Translations under genes and position numbers: made by a program
Assembly (NCBI RefSeq): GCF_014873945.1
Contig: NZ_JADBEC010000001.1
Location: forward strand, 682,001-746,000
Direction: 5' to 3'
Source of the DNA: Rhizobium viscosum
GTDB lineage: Bacteria > Pseudomonadota > Alphaproteobacteria > Rhizobiales > Rhizobiaceae
DNA: 64,000 bases
Part shown: positions 8,400 to 17,367 of the stretch, in pieces
Position numbering within the stretch: position 1 is the first letter of the stretch
Layout: each line of letters opens with the position of its first letter
The notes under the pieces: generated by a model
What the model was told of the DNA's origin: nothing
The model's database searches: none
Seen by the model: only the letters and a program-made list of their open reading frames with translations

Positions 8400-9281
8400 T
8401 CATCCTGCATCGGCCGAAACAGCGACCCATGCTCTGACGCTGTCGATCATCTGGCCTGCATAGGCAGGATCGTCTGCAAATTCTGCGAGTTCTGACAAGC
8501 GGTGGAAGCCGGTGAGGATCGTGATGCGTCGGCGGTCGAGCCGGCGGCCGGTCAGCGTCTCGTAGGCCGAGACTATGCGTGATGTCAGATCGGGCGAGAT
8601 GAAATTCGAATAGATGAATTCCTGATGCAGCGGGCCAAAGCCTGAATCGGCGAAATCATAGAGACCGTTCAGCCTGCCCTCAGCATGGTCGAACGCCATA
8701 TTCCAGCCATGACCGTCGAAGAAGCCATAAATGATCCCGTAAGGATCTGGCGGCAAGGCCTTGAAATCCCAGATAATCCTCTCTGCATAACTTGCCATTT
8801 CTGATGACAGCAGCGGCAGCGCCTTTTCCCGCACCGTGTCAGGCGATTGCCATGGCAGGATCGGTCCGGCGCCGAGCGCGCGCAGGCGGTCGGCATCGAG
8901 AGCATGCAGTTCGGCATAGAAGCGGGCAAGATCGTCGCCGAGATGCTGGCGGGCCGCTTCCGGCAAGGCCTCGTAATCGCCGGCGATGAGATGTTCGCCG
9001 CGGATCTTGGCATGGCTTGAGAAGATCGGCGGGCCGTCATGGATGCGCATATCGGGAACCGCCATCGACAGCGACGGCCTGATAATGCCGAGAAGGGCCA
9101 CCTCTTTGACCAGCGCCCTCTCCGCTGCCGGATCGCGCGGAAACTTGAAGATCAGCCTGTCATCCACATCGATGGCTATCGAATCCCAGCCCTTCGTCGC
9201 GAGCGTGAAAACGGAGGCCGTAAGCTCCGGAAAAATATTAATAATGAGTGAGCGAAATTCACCGGTATTCAACTCGGCCAT
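8400..9281 (-). CDS. APH-like phosphotransferase family protein
   Basis: A 293-residue cytoplasmic protein with the aminoglycoside-phosphotransferase/choline-kinase fold. Visible features are an N-lobe DDRLIFKFPRD with the presumed ATP-binding Lys, a catalytic-loop variant FFDGHGWNMAFD (family HGDxxxxN), and LYDFADSGFGP, equivalent to the metal-binding DxD/DFG region. Such enzymes phosphorylate small molecules, and most chromosomal copies are not proven antibiotic-resistance genes. It converges on the SDR gene with only 9 bp between stops. The substrate cannot be inferred from context. The region 9282-9576 upstream (295 bp) is AT-rich and shows no further gene. Confidence 0.82.
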   Translation of the reverse strand: MAELNTGEFRSLIINIFPELTASVFTLATKGWDSIAIDVDDRLIFKFPRDPAAERALVKEVALLGIIRPSLSMAVPDMRIHDGPPIFSSHAKIRGEHLIAGDYEALPEAARQHLGDDLARFYAELHALDADRLRALGAGPILPWQSPDTVREKALPLLSSEMASYAERIIWDFKALPPDPYGIIYGFFDGHGWNMAFDHAEGRLNGLYDFADSGFGPLHQEFIYSNFISPDLTSRIVSAYETLTGRRLDRRRITILTGFHRLSELAEFADDPAYAGQMIDSVRAWVAVSADAG

Positions 9282-9576
9282 GGCTCTCTGCCTCTGCGTT
9301 TCCAGGTTCTATCCCGCGCACAAGACCTGCAACTCGGATCAAATAATCTTCGCCAATACAGCCTGTGCTGGCAGCTCACCAAAGCGGACGGCGCTGCCCA
9401 CCCGATTATATATTAGAATAGCCTGAATATTACAGGATGTTCATTACGAAAATTTAAGCCATTATAACCGCTTAGTGATCATCGCCGGGGTGATTATGTC
9501 TTTTTTGCGCCGCAATATAGGCGGCTCAATCACCGCAGAAAATTACGCAATCTGCCCAACAAAACCGGTCTCGCTT

Positions 9577-10890
9577 ATGAAGAAATTTTGGATCACCGTC
9601 AGTATTATAGCCGTGGCCGCGGTTGGCTTCCGGCAGTTCGGGGACAAGATCCCCTATGCTTCCGATATTCCTTATCTGTCACAGTTCATCAACAAGCCTG
9701 AGGGCGGGCAAAACAACGGCTATCAGCGGGCGCAGGCCGATCAGGCCCAGAGCGGCGGCGCGCAGCAGGGTGGTCAACAACAGGGCGGCGGGCGCAGGCG
9801 CGGTGCAAACGGTCCGACCATGGTCAAGACCGTGGCAGCCGTGAAAGCGGCTCTGCCCATGGACGTGACGGCGACCGGCTGGGCCGATGCCGAGGATAAT
9901 ACGACCATCGCCGCACAGGAACAGGGCCTCGTCGTCAGCATCGAAGCCGAAGACGGCGCTACCGTGAAGGAAGGCGACCTGATCGCCAAACTGGACGACC
10001 GGACGGCCAAGGCAGCCGTCGACAAGGACAATGCGATGATCGTGCGCGATACGGCGACGCTCGCAGAATCCGAGACGGCGCTGACCCGTGCACAGGACCT
10101 CTTCAACCAGAAGGCCGGCACCCAGCAGAGCCTCGATCAGGCCCAGGCAGCCCGCGATACCGCCGCCGCAACCGTCGAAGCCGACAAGGCCACGCTCGCT
10201 TCGGACCAGGTCACGCTCGAGCATACCGACATTCGTGCGCCTTTCGACGGCAGGCTCGGCGATATCACCCTCAGCAAGGGTGCCTTCGTCAATGCCGGTG
10301 CGGCCATCGTCACCATCGCCAAATACGATCCGATCTATGTGAAGTTCCATCTGCAGGAGCGCTATCTGCGTGTCCTGAAAAAGGCGCTGGCCTCCGGTCC
10401 GGTCGAGGTCAGCACGGCGCCCAATTCCACCAAAGGGCAAGTGCGCAAAGGCGAGATCAGCTTCTACGACAACACAGTCGACACGGCATCGGGCACGATC
10501 CTTGCCAAGGCGAAGTTCGAAAACGCCTCAGGCGCCCTCTGGCCCGGCCAGTCGGTCAATATCGTCGTCCATTTCAACAATGACGAACAACAGGTGGTCG
10601 TGCCGACGGTTGCCGTCAGCCCCGGCCCGGACGGTTTCTTTGCCTTCGTAGCCAAGGATGGCAAGTCGCACCTGACGCCCGTTACCGTCGCCCGCGCCAA
10701 TGGCGGTTTCACGGCCATCGCGTCAGGCCTTTCGGAGGGTGACCATGTGGTTGTCGAAGGCCAGGGCCAACTCAACGACCAGCAGGCCATCAGCGAGCAA
10801 TTCGACGACAAGACGCTCAATGTCGCCTCCGCCGACGCGCCTCAGCAGCAGCCGCAGGCCGAAACGATCGCGGTGAGGGCTGAGCAATGA
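9577..10890 (+). CDS. RND efflux membrane-fusion (periplasmic adaptor) protein
   Basis: A 437-residue adaptor linking an RND pump to an outer-membrane channel. An N-terminal membrane anchor (KKFWITVSIIAVAAVGF) is followed by a Gln/Gly-rich linker near residues 45 to 75. The lipoyl half-motifs (TIAAQEQGLVVSIEAEDGA and HTDIRAPFDGRLGD) flank a coiled-coil hairpin rich in Ala, Asp and Gln, then beta-barrel and proximal domains. I placed the start at MKKFW (9577), which gives a normal anchor; an in-frame start at 9475 adds 34 unconvincing residues. The stop overlaps the pump start by 4 bp. No TolC-type gene is nearby, so an unlinked one must be used. Confidence 0.9.
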   Translation: MKKFWITVSIIAVAAVGFRQFGDKIPYASDIPYLSQFINKPEGGQNNGYQRAQADQAQSGGAQQGGQQQGGGRRRGANGPTMVKTVAAVKAALPMDVTATGWADAEDNTTIAAQEQGLVVSIEAEDGATVKEGDLIAKLDDRTAKAAVDKDNAMIVRDTATLAESETALTRAQDLFNQKAGTQQSLDQAQAARDTAAATVEADKATLASDQVTLEHTDIRAPFDGRLGDITLSKGAFVNAGAAIVTIAKYDPIYVKFHLQERYLRVLKKALASGPVEVSTAPNSTKGQVRKGEISFYDNTVDTASGTILAKAKFENASGALWPGQSVNIVVHFNNDEQQVVVPTVAVSPGPDGFFAFVAKDGKSHLTPVTVARANGGFTAIASGLSEGDHVVVEGQGQLNDQQAISEQFDDKTLNVASADAPQQQPQAETIAVRAEQ

Positions 10891-13800
10891 TCCCGAATTT
10901 CTGTATTCAGCGCCCGGTCGCAACGACGCTGCTTGCGATCGGCGTCATTCTGGCGGGTCTTGCGGGCTACCGGCTCGTGCCGGTCGCGGCCCTGCCACAG
11001 GTCGACTTCCCGACCATCAACGTCTCGGCGCAGCTGAGCGGCGCCTCGCCGCAGACGATGGCCACTTCGGTCGCCACACCGCTGATCAAGCAGTTCGAGA
11101 CGATCCCCGGCATCAGCGAGATCAGCGCGTCGAGTTCGCTCGGCAGCACCAGTATCGTGCTGCAATTCGACCTGAACCGCGATATCGATGCGGCCGCCGC
11201 CGACGTGCAGGCGGCCATTTCGCATGCGACGCGGCAGCTACCCGACAACATGACGACACCGCCGAGCTACCGGAAGACCAACCCGGCCGATGCGCCGATC
11301 ATGCTGCTTTCGGTGCAAAGCAACACCATGCCGCGCAGCAAGCTCGACGAGATCGCCGAGGACATCATTTCGCCGTCGCTGTCAACGCTTCCAGGCGTTG
11401 CCCAGGTCAGCGTCTTCGGTGCGCAGACCTATGCCGTGCGCGTCGAGGTCGATCCCAACAAGCTGCTCACCCGCGGCATCGGCATCGACACCGTCAACAA
11501 GGCGCTTGCCGCCGCCAACAGCCAACAGCCAGTGGGCACGCTGCAGAACAATTCGCAGGCCATGACGATCACGGCGAATACGCAACGCACCAATGCCGAG
11601 CAATTCCGTTCGCTGGTCATCGCCAATCCGAACGGTGCGCCGGTCCATCTCGGCGATATCGCCGATGTCCAGGACAGCGTCGAGAACCAATATACGGGCA
11701 GCTGGTATGACGGCCAGCGCGGCATCATCCTCGCCATCCAGCGCCAGCCGGACGCCAATACGGTCGACGTCGTCGATGCGATCAACGCCAAGCTGCCGCA
11801 GCTTCACGCGGAAATCCCGCCCTCGGTCAACACGGTCATCATGAACGATGCCGCAAAGCCGATCCGCGATGCCATCGCCGACGTGAAGTTCACGCTGCTC
11901 TTGACGATCGGCCTCGTCGTTCTTGTCATCTATCTCTTCACCGGCCATGCAACGGCTACGATCATTCCGGGCCTTGCCGTTCCGCTGTCGCTGATCTCGA
12001 CCTTCGGCATGATGTATGTGCTGGGCTACAGCATCGACAATATCTCGCTGCTGGGTTTGACGCTCGCGGTGGGCCTTGTGGTGGACGACGCGATCGTCAT
12101 GCTGGAAAACATCCTGCGGCATGTCGAGGAAGGCATGCCGGTGCGGGAGGCGGCGATCAAGGGTGCGGGTGAAGTCAGCTACACCATCATCTCCATGTCG
12201 GTGTCGCTGATTGCGGTCTTCATCCCGATCCTCTTGATGGGCGGTGTCGTCGGCCGCGTGTTCAACGAATTCGGCATGGTGGTGGCGATCGCCATCATCG
12301 CCTCGGCGATCGTGTCGCTGACGGTGACGCCGATGCTCGGCTCGCGTCTTTCCAGCAACCACAGCCGTCCGCCACTGCTCATCCGCATCTTCGATGCCGG
12401 TTTCGAGCGGACGCTGCGCGGTTATGACAATGCAGTCGGATGGTGCCTTCGCCACCGGCCGTTCATCCTCGGGATCTTCCTCGCTTCCGTCGCGCTGACC
12501 GTCTATTTCTTCATGACGCTGCCGACGAGCTTCTTCCCGCAGGAAGATATCGGGCGGCTGACGATCAGCACGCAGGCGCGACAGGATATTTCCTATTCGG
12601 CGATGGAGGCCCTGCAGCAGCAGGCGGCCGCCGTCGTCAAGGCGAACCCGGCCGTCAACCACGTGATGTCGACCATCGGCGGCAACCCCAACAAGCCACA
12701 GAACAACGGCTCGATGTTCGTCGAACTCAAGGACAAGGATCAGCGTGAACCGCTTGACCAGACGCTGCGCGAGCTGCGCACGGCGATCAACAAGATCCCC
12801 GGCCTGCAGGCCTTCGTGACGCCGAACCAGAGCCTGCGCTTCGGCGGCCGCCAGACCGCCAGCCAATATCAGCTGGTCATCCAGGCGCTGAACGCCGACC
12901 AGACCAACCTATGGGCCGGCAAGATCCAGCAGGCGATGCGCGCCGACCGCCTGTTCACGGACGTGACCTCGGATGCGCAGAACAATGCGCTGCAGGCGAG
13001 CATCGTCATCGATACCGAGCGGGCAGCAGCCTACGGGATCGACAACGACACGCTGCGCACGACGCTGCAGGAATCCTTCAGCGGCTTTGCGGCCGCGGAG
13101 ATCCAGTCGACGGGCGACAGCTACGACGTCATCGTCGAATATGACACGAGCAAGCCCTGGGACGACCAGAAGCTCTCGGAAATCCGGGTCGCTTCTTCCA
13201 ATGGCAGCCTGGTGCCGCTGTCGAACTTTGCGCATGTCGAGCGCACGGTCGGACCTGTTACCATCAACCAGACGGGCCAACTCGTCTCGACCACCGTTTC
13301 CTTCAACCTGCCGGAAGGCGTATCGCTCAGCGACGCGACGGCGAGGATAGACCAGATCAAGAAAGACCTCGACATGCCGGCCGACGTCTTCACGTCCTAT
13401 GGCGGTACGGCAGAGATCTTCCAGCAGTCGCAGGGCAATACGCCCTATCTGATCCTGGCGGCCGTGCTGACCATCTATGTCGTGCTCGGCGTGCTCTATG
13501 AAAGCTTCATCCACCCGCTGACGATCCTCTCCGGCCTGCCGGCCGCAGCCTTCGGAGCGTTGCTGGCGCTGAAGATCATGGGCTTCGACCTGTCGATCAT
13601 CGCGCTCATCGGCCTCCTGATGCTGATCGGCATCGTCAAGAAGAACGCGATCATGATGATCGACGTGGCGGTGGAGACCATGCGCACGACGGGAGAGAAG
13701 GCGACGGCGGCGATCCACGAAGCCTGCGTGCGACGCTTCCGCCCGATCATGATGACGACCTTCTGCGCCCTGCTCGGCGCCCTGCCGATCGCACTCGGCA

Positions 13801-14003
13801 CGGGTGCGAGCTCGGAACTGCGCCAGCCGCTCGGTATCGCCGTCGTCGGCGGCCTCATCGTGTCGCAGCTTCTGACGCTGTTCATCACGCCTGTCATCTT
13901 CGTCGAGATGGACCGCTTCGGGAATTTCCTCCACCGCATGCTCAGCCGCGAGAAGAAGGAAGAGCATGTGGCAGCGGAAACGCAGGCGATGGCCGCGGAG
14001 TAA
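10887..14003 (+). CDS. RND-family multidrug efflux permease (AcrB/MdtB type)
   Basis: A 1038-residue inner-membrane proton-driven pump, the usual length for the HAE-1 family. It opens with NFCIQRPVATTLLAIGVILAG (TM1) and has LGLTLAVGLVVDDAIVMLENI, containing the paired Asp of the proton relay, around residue 400. Two large periplasmic loops and a C-terminal repeat (LIGLLMLIGIVKKNAIMMID) are present. The overall wording (PQVDFPTINVSAQLSGASP) is closest to the MdtB/MdtC branch. It is translated with the adaptor through a 4-bp overlap. The drug range cannot be told from sequence. A hairpin terminator follows immediately. Confidence 0.95.
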   Translation: MIPNFCIQRPVATTLLAIGVILAGLAGYRLVPVAALPQVDFPTINVSAQLSGASPQTMATSVATPLIKQFETIPGISEISASSSLGSTSIVLQFDLNRDIDAAAADVQAAISHATRQLPDNMTTPPSYRKTNPADAPIMLLSVQSNTMPRSKLDEIAEDIISPSLSTLPGVAQVSVFGAQTYAVRVEVDPNKLLTRGIGIDTVNKALAAANSQQPVGTLQNNSQAMTITANTQRTNAEQFRSLVIANPNGAPVHLGDIADVQDSVENQYTGSWYDGQRGIILAIQRQPDANTVDVVDAINAKLPQLHAEIPPSVNTVIMNDAAKPIRDAIADVKFTLLLTIGLVVLVIYLFTGHATATIIPGLAVPLSLISTFGMMYVLGYSIDNISLLGLTLAVGLVVDDAIVMLENILRHVEEGMPVREAAIKGAGEVSYTIISMSVSLIAVFIPILLMGGVVGRVFNEFGMVVAIAIIASAIVSLTVTPMLGSRLSSNHSRPPLLIRIFDAGFERTLRGYDNAVGWCLRHRPFILGIFLASVALTVYFFMTLPTSFFPQEDIGRLTISTQARQDISYSAMEALQQQAAAVVKANPAVNHVMSTIGGNPNKPQNNGSMFVELKDKDQREPLDQTLRELRTAINKIPGLQAFVTPNQSLRFGGRQTASQYQLVIQALNADQTNLWAGKIQQAMRADRLFTDVTSDAQNNALQASIVIDTERAAAYGIDNDTLRTTLQESFSGFAAAEIQSTGDSYDVIVEYDTSKPWDDQKLSEIRVASSNGSLVPLSNFAHVERTVGPVTINQTGQLVSTTVSFNLPEGVSLSDATARIDQIKKDLDMPADVFTSYGGTAEIFQQSQGNTPYLILAAVLTIYVVLGVLYESFIHPLTILSGLPAAAFGALLALKIMGFDLSIIALIGLLMLIGIVKKNAIMMIDVAVETMRTTGEKATAAIHEACVRRFRPIMMTTFCALLGALPIALGTGASSELRQPLGIAVVGGLIVSQLLTLFITPVIFVEMDRFGNFLHRMLSREKKEEHVAAETQAMAAE

Positions 14004-14009
14004 ACAGAC

Positions 14010-14035
14010 AAAAGGGCGCCTTCCGGTGCCCTTTT
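14010..14035. terminator. Intrinsic terminator between efflux operon and beta-lactamase
   Basis: AAAAGGGC (14010-14017) pairs with GCCCTTTT (14028-14035), A-rich on the left and T-rich on the right. It sits between the plus-strand pump stop and the minus-strand beta-lactamase stop, so it can serve both. Confidence 0.85.
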
Positions 14036-14039
14036 CGCA

Positions 14040-14864
14040 TCAGCGGCCTTCGACCAGCTTTGGCAAATCCGTAACCAGTGAATCCCGTGTCTCGAAACTG
14101 ATGGGATTGTCACTGTAGCGGTGATTGGCGATATAGAGCCTTGCAAAGATCAGCCGCCGGTCACCCCTCGTCGCCCAGCCGACAAACCAGCCGAGCGGGC
14201 GTTCATAGTTGGTCTTGCCGGCCGTGTTGCGCAGCCAGCCGGCGCCCGTCTTGCCCTGGATATCCCAACCATCGGCAGCCTGGAAATGCGGGACGATCGC
14301 CTCCGTCATCTGCCGCGCACGCTCCGAGATCGGCAGGCTGCCGGTGCGGAAACGGCGGAGGAACCGCACCTGATCCTCGGCGGAGATCTTGAGCGACGAC
14401 ATCAGCCAGGATTCGGTCAGCCCATCCGTATTGCCAGGTCCACCCGAAACGTCCTGGTTGCCGTAGCCGAAGCGTTGGACGTAATCGGCAAAGGCGCGCT
14501 TGCCGAGCTTGCGGGTCAGCGCCTGTGAGAACCAGACGATGGAATCCCGCTCCCAGATGGTCGGATCGGTATCCTTCTGCTCGCGCTGCGGTCGCTTGAG
14601 CTTCGGATCATATGTCCAGAGCGGATTGTGCTCGTCGACCAAAATGCCGGCATCATAGCCCATCATGGCCAAAGGCAGTTTGAAGGTCGATTGCGGGTAG
14701 AAGCCCTGATCGCAATTGCCCTGACGGTAAATCGTCTCGCCGGTCTTCTCATCGATGATGACGGTGCAGCGGATCGGATCAGCGGCATCGGCCGGCGATA
14801 CATTCATGGAAAATGCTGTAATACTTATGGAAAATGCCAGAAGAAGAAGTCTTTCGAAAGCCAC
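14040..14864 (-). CDS. Class D (OXA-type) beta-lactamase
   Basis: A 274-residue exported serine beta-lactamase that hydrolyses beta-lactams in the periplasm. A signal peptide (residues 1 to about 27, ending PADA) is followed by all the class D motifs: S59-TFK62 with the nucleophile and the Lys that is carbamylated in this class, S108-IV110, YGN at 134-136, Trp153 in the omega-loop region, and K205-TG. The start is GTG at 14864, preceded by GGAGAACGAAA. It diverges from an AmpR-like regulator at 14969, which suggests induction by cell-wall fragments, as for AmpC. The intact motifs argue for an active enzyme; the spectrum is unknown. Confidence 0.93.
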   Translation of the reverse strand: MAFERLLLLAFSISITAFSMNVSPADAADPIRCTVIIDEKTGETIYRQGNCDQGFYPQSTFKLPLAMMGYDAGILVDEHNPLWTYDPKLKRPQREQKDTDPTIWERDSIVWFSQALTRKLGKRAFADYVQRFGYGNQDVSGGPGNTDGLTESWLMSSLKISAEDQVRFLRRFRTGSLPISERARQMTEAIVPHFQAADGWDIQGKTGAGWLRNTAGKTNYERPLGWFVGWATRGDRRLIFARLYIANHRYSDNPISFETRDSLVTDLPKLVEGR

Positions 14865-14968
14865 TTTCGTTCTCCATATGGTTCGACCTCAGCTTTCTAG
14901 GCCGGTCTGGAAGGCCCGATCAAACGATGATATTTCCGGTCAGGCATAAATCAGATTAGGCCATTGCC

Positions 14969-15859
14969 ATGGTTCGACCATATTTGCCGCTGAACTCGCT
15001 GCGCGCCTTCGAGGCGGCGGCGCGGCATCTCTCCTTCACCCGGGCGGCGATCGAACTCTGTGTCACGCAAGCCGCCGTCAGCCATCAGGTCAAGCTCCTG
15101 GAGCAGCGGCTCGGCGTCAGCCTGTTTCGCCGCCTGCCCCGTGGCCTGATGATCACGGAGGAAGGACTGGCACTGCTGCCCGCCCTGCAGGATTCCTTCG
15201 ACCGCATGGCCGACATGCTGGAACGTTTCGAGGGCGGCCATGTGCGCGAGGTGCTGAAGCTCGGCACCGTCGGCACGCTCGCCGTCGGCTGGCTCCTGCC
15301 GCGACTTGCCGATTTCCGCGAGCAATATCCCTTCATCGATCTCAGGCTTTCGACCAACAACAATCGCGTCGATATTGCCGCCGAAGGGCTCGACTATACG
15401 ATCAAGTTCGGCAACGGCGCCTGGCACGACATAGAGGCCGAACCCCTGTTCGAAGCGCCGCTTTCGGTGCTCTGCACTCCCTCCATCGCCCGCCAGCTTT
15501 CCGCCCCTGAAGATGTCGCGCATCAGACATTGCTGCGCTCCTACCGCGCCGACGAATGGCCTGGTTGGTTCGAGACGGCGGGCGTCACACCGCCGCCGAT
15601 CCGGGGCATGGTCTTCGATTCCTCCGTGCTGATGATCGAGGCGGCGCTGCAGGGTGCGGGCGTGGCGCTGGCGCCGCCCTTGATGTTCTCCCGCCAGCTT
15701 GCAGCGGGGGAGTTGGAGCAGCCCTTCCCGATCTGGATTTCCAAGGGCAGTTACTGGCTGATGCGGCTCAAATCCCGCTCCGTCACGCCTGCCATGGAGA
15801 TGTTTCGCAAGTGGATCAGCAAGATGGCCGAGGAGACGCGCGCGCAACTCCAAAACTGA
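14969..15859 (+). CDS. ampR: AmpR-like LysR-family regulator of the divergent beta-lactamase
   Basis: A 296-residue LysR-type regulator. The start, RPYLPLNSLRAFEAAARHLS, and the HTH (FTRAAIELCVTQAAVSHQVK) closely follow enterobacterial AmpR. The effector domain keeps the residues known in Citrobacter AmpR to bind UDP-MurNAc-pentapeptide: Thr in GTVGT, Ser in FDSSV and Tyr in GSYWLMRL; NNNRVDIAAEGLDYTIK is also AmpR-like. By analogy it represses the beta-lactamase when bound to the nucleotide precursor and activates it when bound to anhydro-muropeptides. It lies 104 bp from the divergent OXA gene. GcvA-like regulators are the nearest alternative, but the adjacent gene and conserved residues favour AmpR. 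Confidence 0.85.
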   Translation: MVRPYLPLNSLRAFEAAARHLSFTRAAIELCVTQAAVSHQVKLLEQRLGVSLFRRLPRGLMITEEGLALLPALQDSFDRMADMLERFEGGHVREVLKLGTVGTLAVGWLLPRLADFREQYPFIDLRLSTNNNRVDIAAEGLDYTIKFGNGAWHDIEAEPLFEAPLSVLCTPSIARQLSAPEDVAHQTLLRSYRADEWPGWFETAGVTPPPIRGMVFDSSVLMIEAALQGAGVALAPPLMFSRQLAAGELEQPFPIWISKGSYWLMRLKSRSVTPAMEMFRKWISKMAEETRAQLQN

Positions 15860-15918
15860 CAGGAACGGGTTGCCTTCCGGCCTCTCCTGTGCGATCACGC
15901 GCCTCTCACAACATCCTG

Positions 15919-15941
15919 GGGCGCACAATAAGGCGCCCTTT
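15919..15941 (+). terminator. Probable terminator after the AmpR-like gene
   Basis: GGGCGC (15919-15924) pairs with GCGCCC (15933-15938) and is followed by TTT. It lies about 60 bp past the regulator stop and before the Hsp70-family gene. The T tract is short. Confidence 0.6.
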
Positions 15942-16003
15942 CGCATTTCGGGGCACCTGCCCCGGTTCAATGATTTTCGACATATTTGATAGGGAGCACG
16001 GCC

Positions 16004-17299
16004 ATGGCACGGGCGCTCGGGCTTGACTTCGGCACGACCAATACTGTTCTGGCGCTGGCAGACGGCGGCGCAGACACGCATTCCATATCGCTTACCAGCA
16101 GCGCCGGCACGGCCGACAGCATGCGCACCGCGCTCTCCTTCATGAAGGATCCGCAGCTAGGTGCTTCGGCGCTGAAGGTGGAGGCCGGGCACGCGGCGAT
16201 CCAGCAGTTCATCGACAATCCCGGCGATTGTCGTTTCCTGCAGTCGATCAAGACCTTCGCTGCAAGCGCCCTCTTCCAGGGCACGATCATCTTCGGCAAG
16301 CGGCAGAGCTTCGAAGACCTGATGGAAATCTTCATCCGGCGTCTTCGCCATTACGCAGGCGAGAACTGGCCCGATGATACCGGCCGCATCATCGCCGGCC
16401 GCCCGGTGCATTTTGCCGGCGCCAGTCCGGACCCGGTGCTGGCGGTGCAGCGCTACAACGAGGCGCTGACGCGCTTCGGCTTTCCGGAAATTCACTATGT
16501 CTACGAACCGGTCGCGGCCGCTTTCTACTTCGCGCAGAACCTGAAGGCCGATGCGACCGTGCTCGTCGCCGACTTTGGCGGCGGTACGACGGACTATTCG
16601 CTGATCCGCTTCGAGACCAAGGCCGGCAAACTGACGGCAACGCCGATCGGCCATTCCGGTGTCGGCGTCGCCGGCGATCATTTCGACGCGCGCATGATCG
16701 ACAATATCGTCGCGCCGCTGATCGGCAAGGGCAGCCATTTCAAGAGCTTTGACAAAATCCTTGAGGTTCCCTCGAACTACTATGCGAGCTTCAGCCGCTG
16801 GAACCAGCTGTCAATCTTCAAGACCTCCAGGGAATTCGAGGATCTGAAGAAGCTGGTGCGCACGGCGCTGGAACCGGAGAAGTTGGAAACTTTTGTCGAT
16901 CTCATCGACCATGACGAAGGCTATCCGCTCTATCAGGCGGTCTCGGCAACGAAGATGGCGCTTTCCTCCGCGGAGGAAGCCCCCTTCGATTTTGCCCCGC
17001 TTGGGCGCGGCGGCCACCGCACGATCAAGCGCAGCGATTTCGAAAGCTGGATCGTCGACGACCTCGCCCGCATCGAAGGCGCGCTCGACGAGGTGCTGGA
17101 AAAGACCAATACGGATGCATCCGGCATCGACAAGGTGTTCCTGACGGGCGGCACATCCTTCGTGCCGGCGGTGCGGCGCATCTTCAACGAGCGCTTCGAC
17201 CGGGACAAGATCGAGACCGGCGGCGAACTGCTCTCGATCGCCCACGGTCTGGCGCTGATCGGCGAACGCGACGATATCGACCAATGGACTGTGCAATAA
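16004..17299 (+). CDS. Hsp70-family ATPase (YegD-like)
   Basis: A 431-residue actin/Hsp70-fold ATPase. It has phosphate-1 motif GLDFGTTNT near residue 6, phosphate-2 motif VADFGGGTTDYSLIRF near 190, and adenosine motif FLTGGTSFVPAVRR near 385. The length covers the nucleotide-binding domain plus insertions but not the DnaK substrate-binding domain, which is the YegD pattern. The client and co-chaperones are unknown. The ATG at 16004 follows AGGGAGCACGGCC; an in-frame TTG at 15986 is less likely. It stands alone between two hairpins. It is probably cytoplasmic, with no signal or membrane segment. Confidence 0.88.
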   Translation: MARALGLDFGTTNTVLALADGGADTHSISLTSSAGTADSMRTALSFMKDPQLGASALKVEAGHAAIQQFIDNPGDCRFLQSIKTFAASALFQGTIIFGKRQSFEDLMEIFIRRLRHYAGENWPDDTGRIIAGRPVHFAGASPDPVLAVQRYNEALTRFGFPEIHYVYEPVAAAFYFAQNLKADATVLVADFGGGTTDYSLIRFETKAGKLTATPIGHSGVGVAGDHFDARMIDNIVAPLIGKGSHFKSFDKILEVPSNYYASFSRWNQLSIFKTSREFEDLKKLVRTALEPEKLETFVDLIDHDEGYPLYQAVSATKMALSSAEEAPFDFAPLGRGGHRTIKRSDFESWIVDDLARIEGALDEVLEKTNTDASGIDKVFLTGGTSFVPAVRRIFNERFDRDKIETGGELLSIAHGLALIGERDDIDQWTVQ

Positions 17300-17305
17300 C
17301 GGGCG

Positions 17306-17335
17306 AAAGGGCGCGTGTGACTCTGCCCGCCCTTT
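17306..17335 (+). terminator. Probable terminator after the Hsp70-family gene
   Basis: AAAGGGCG (17306-17313) pairs with CGCCCTTT (17328-17335) directly after the stop codon, with a 14-base loop. It separates this gene from the uracil-DNA glycosylase-like gene. Confidence 0.7.
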
Positions 17336-17367
17336 CATTGCCGTTTTCGCTCCGCTAGGGTCTGTCC

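Noticed and set aside
14865..14968. AmpR-binding site in the divergent region
   Set aside because: Binding is expected, but no convincing T-N11-A palindrome could be singled out by eye.
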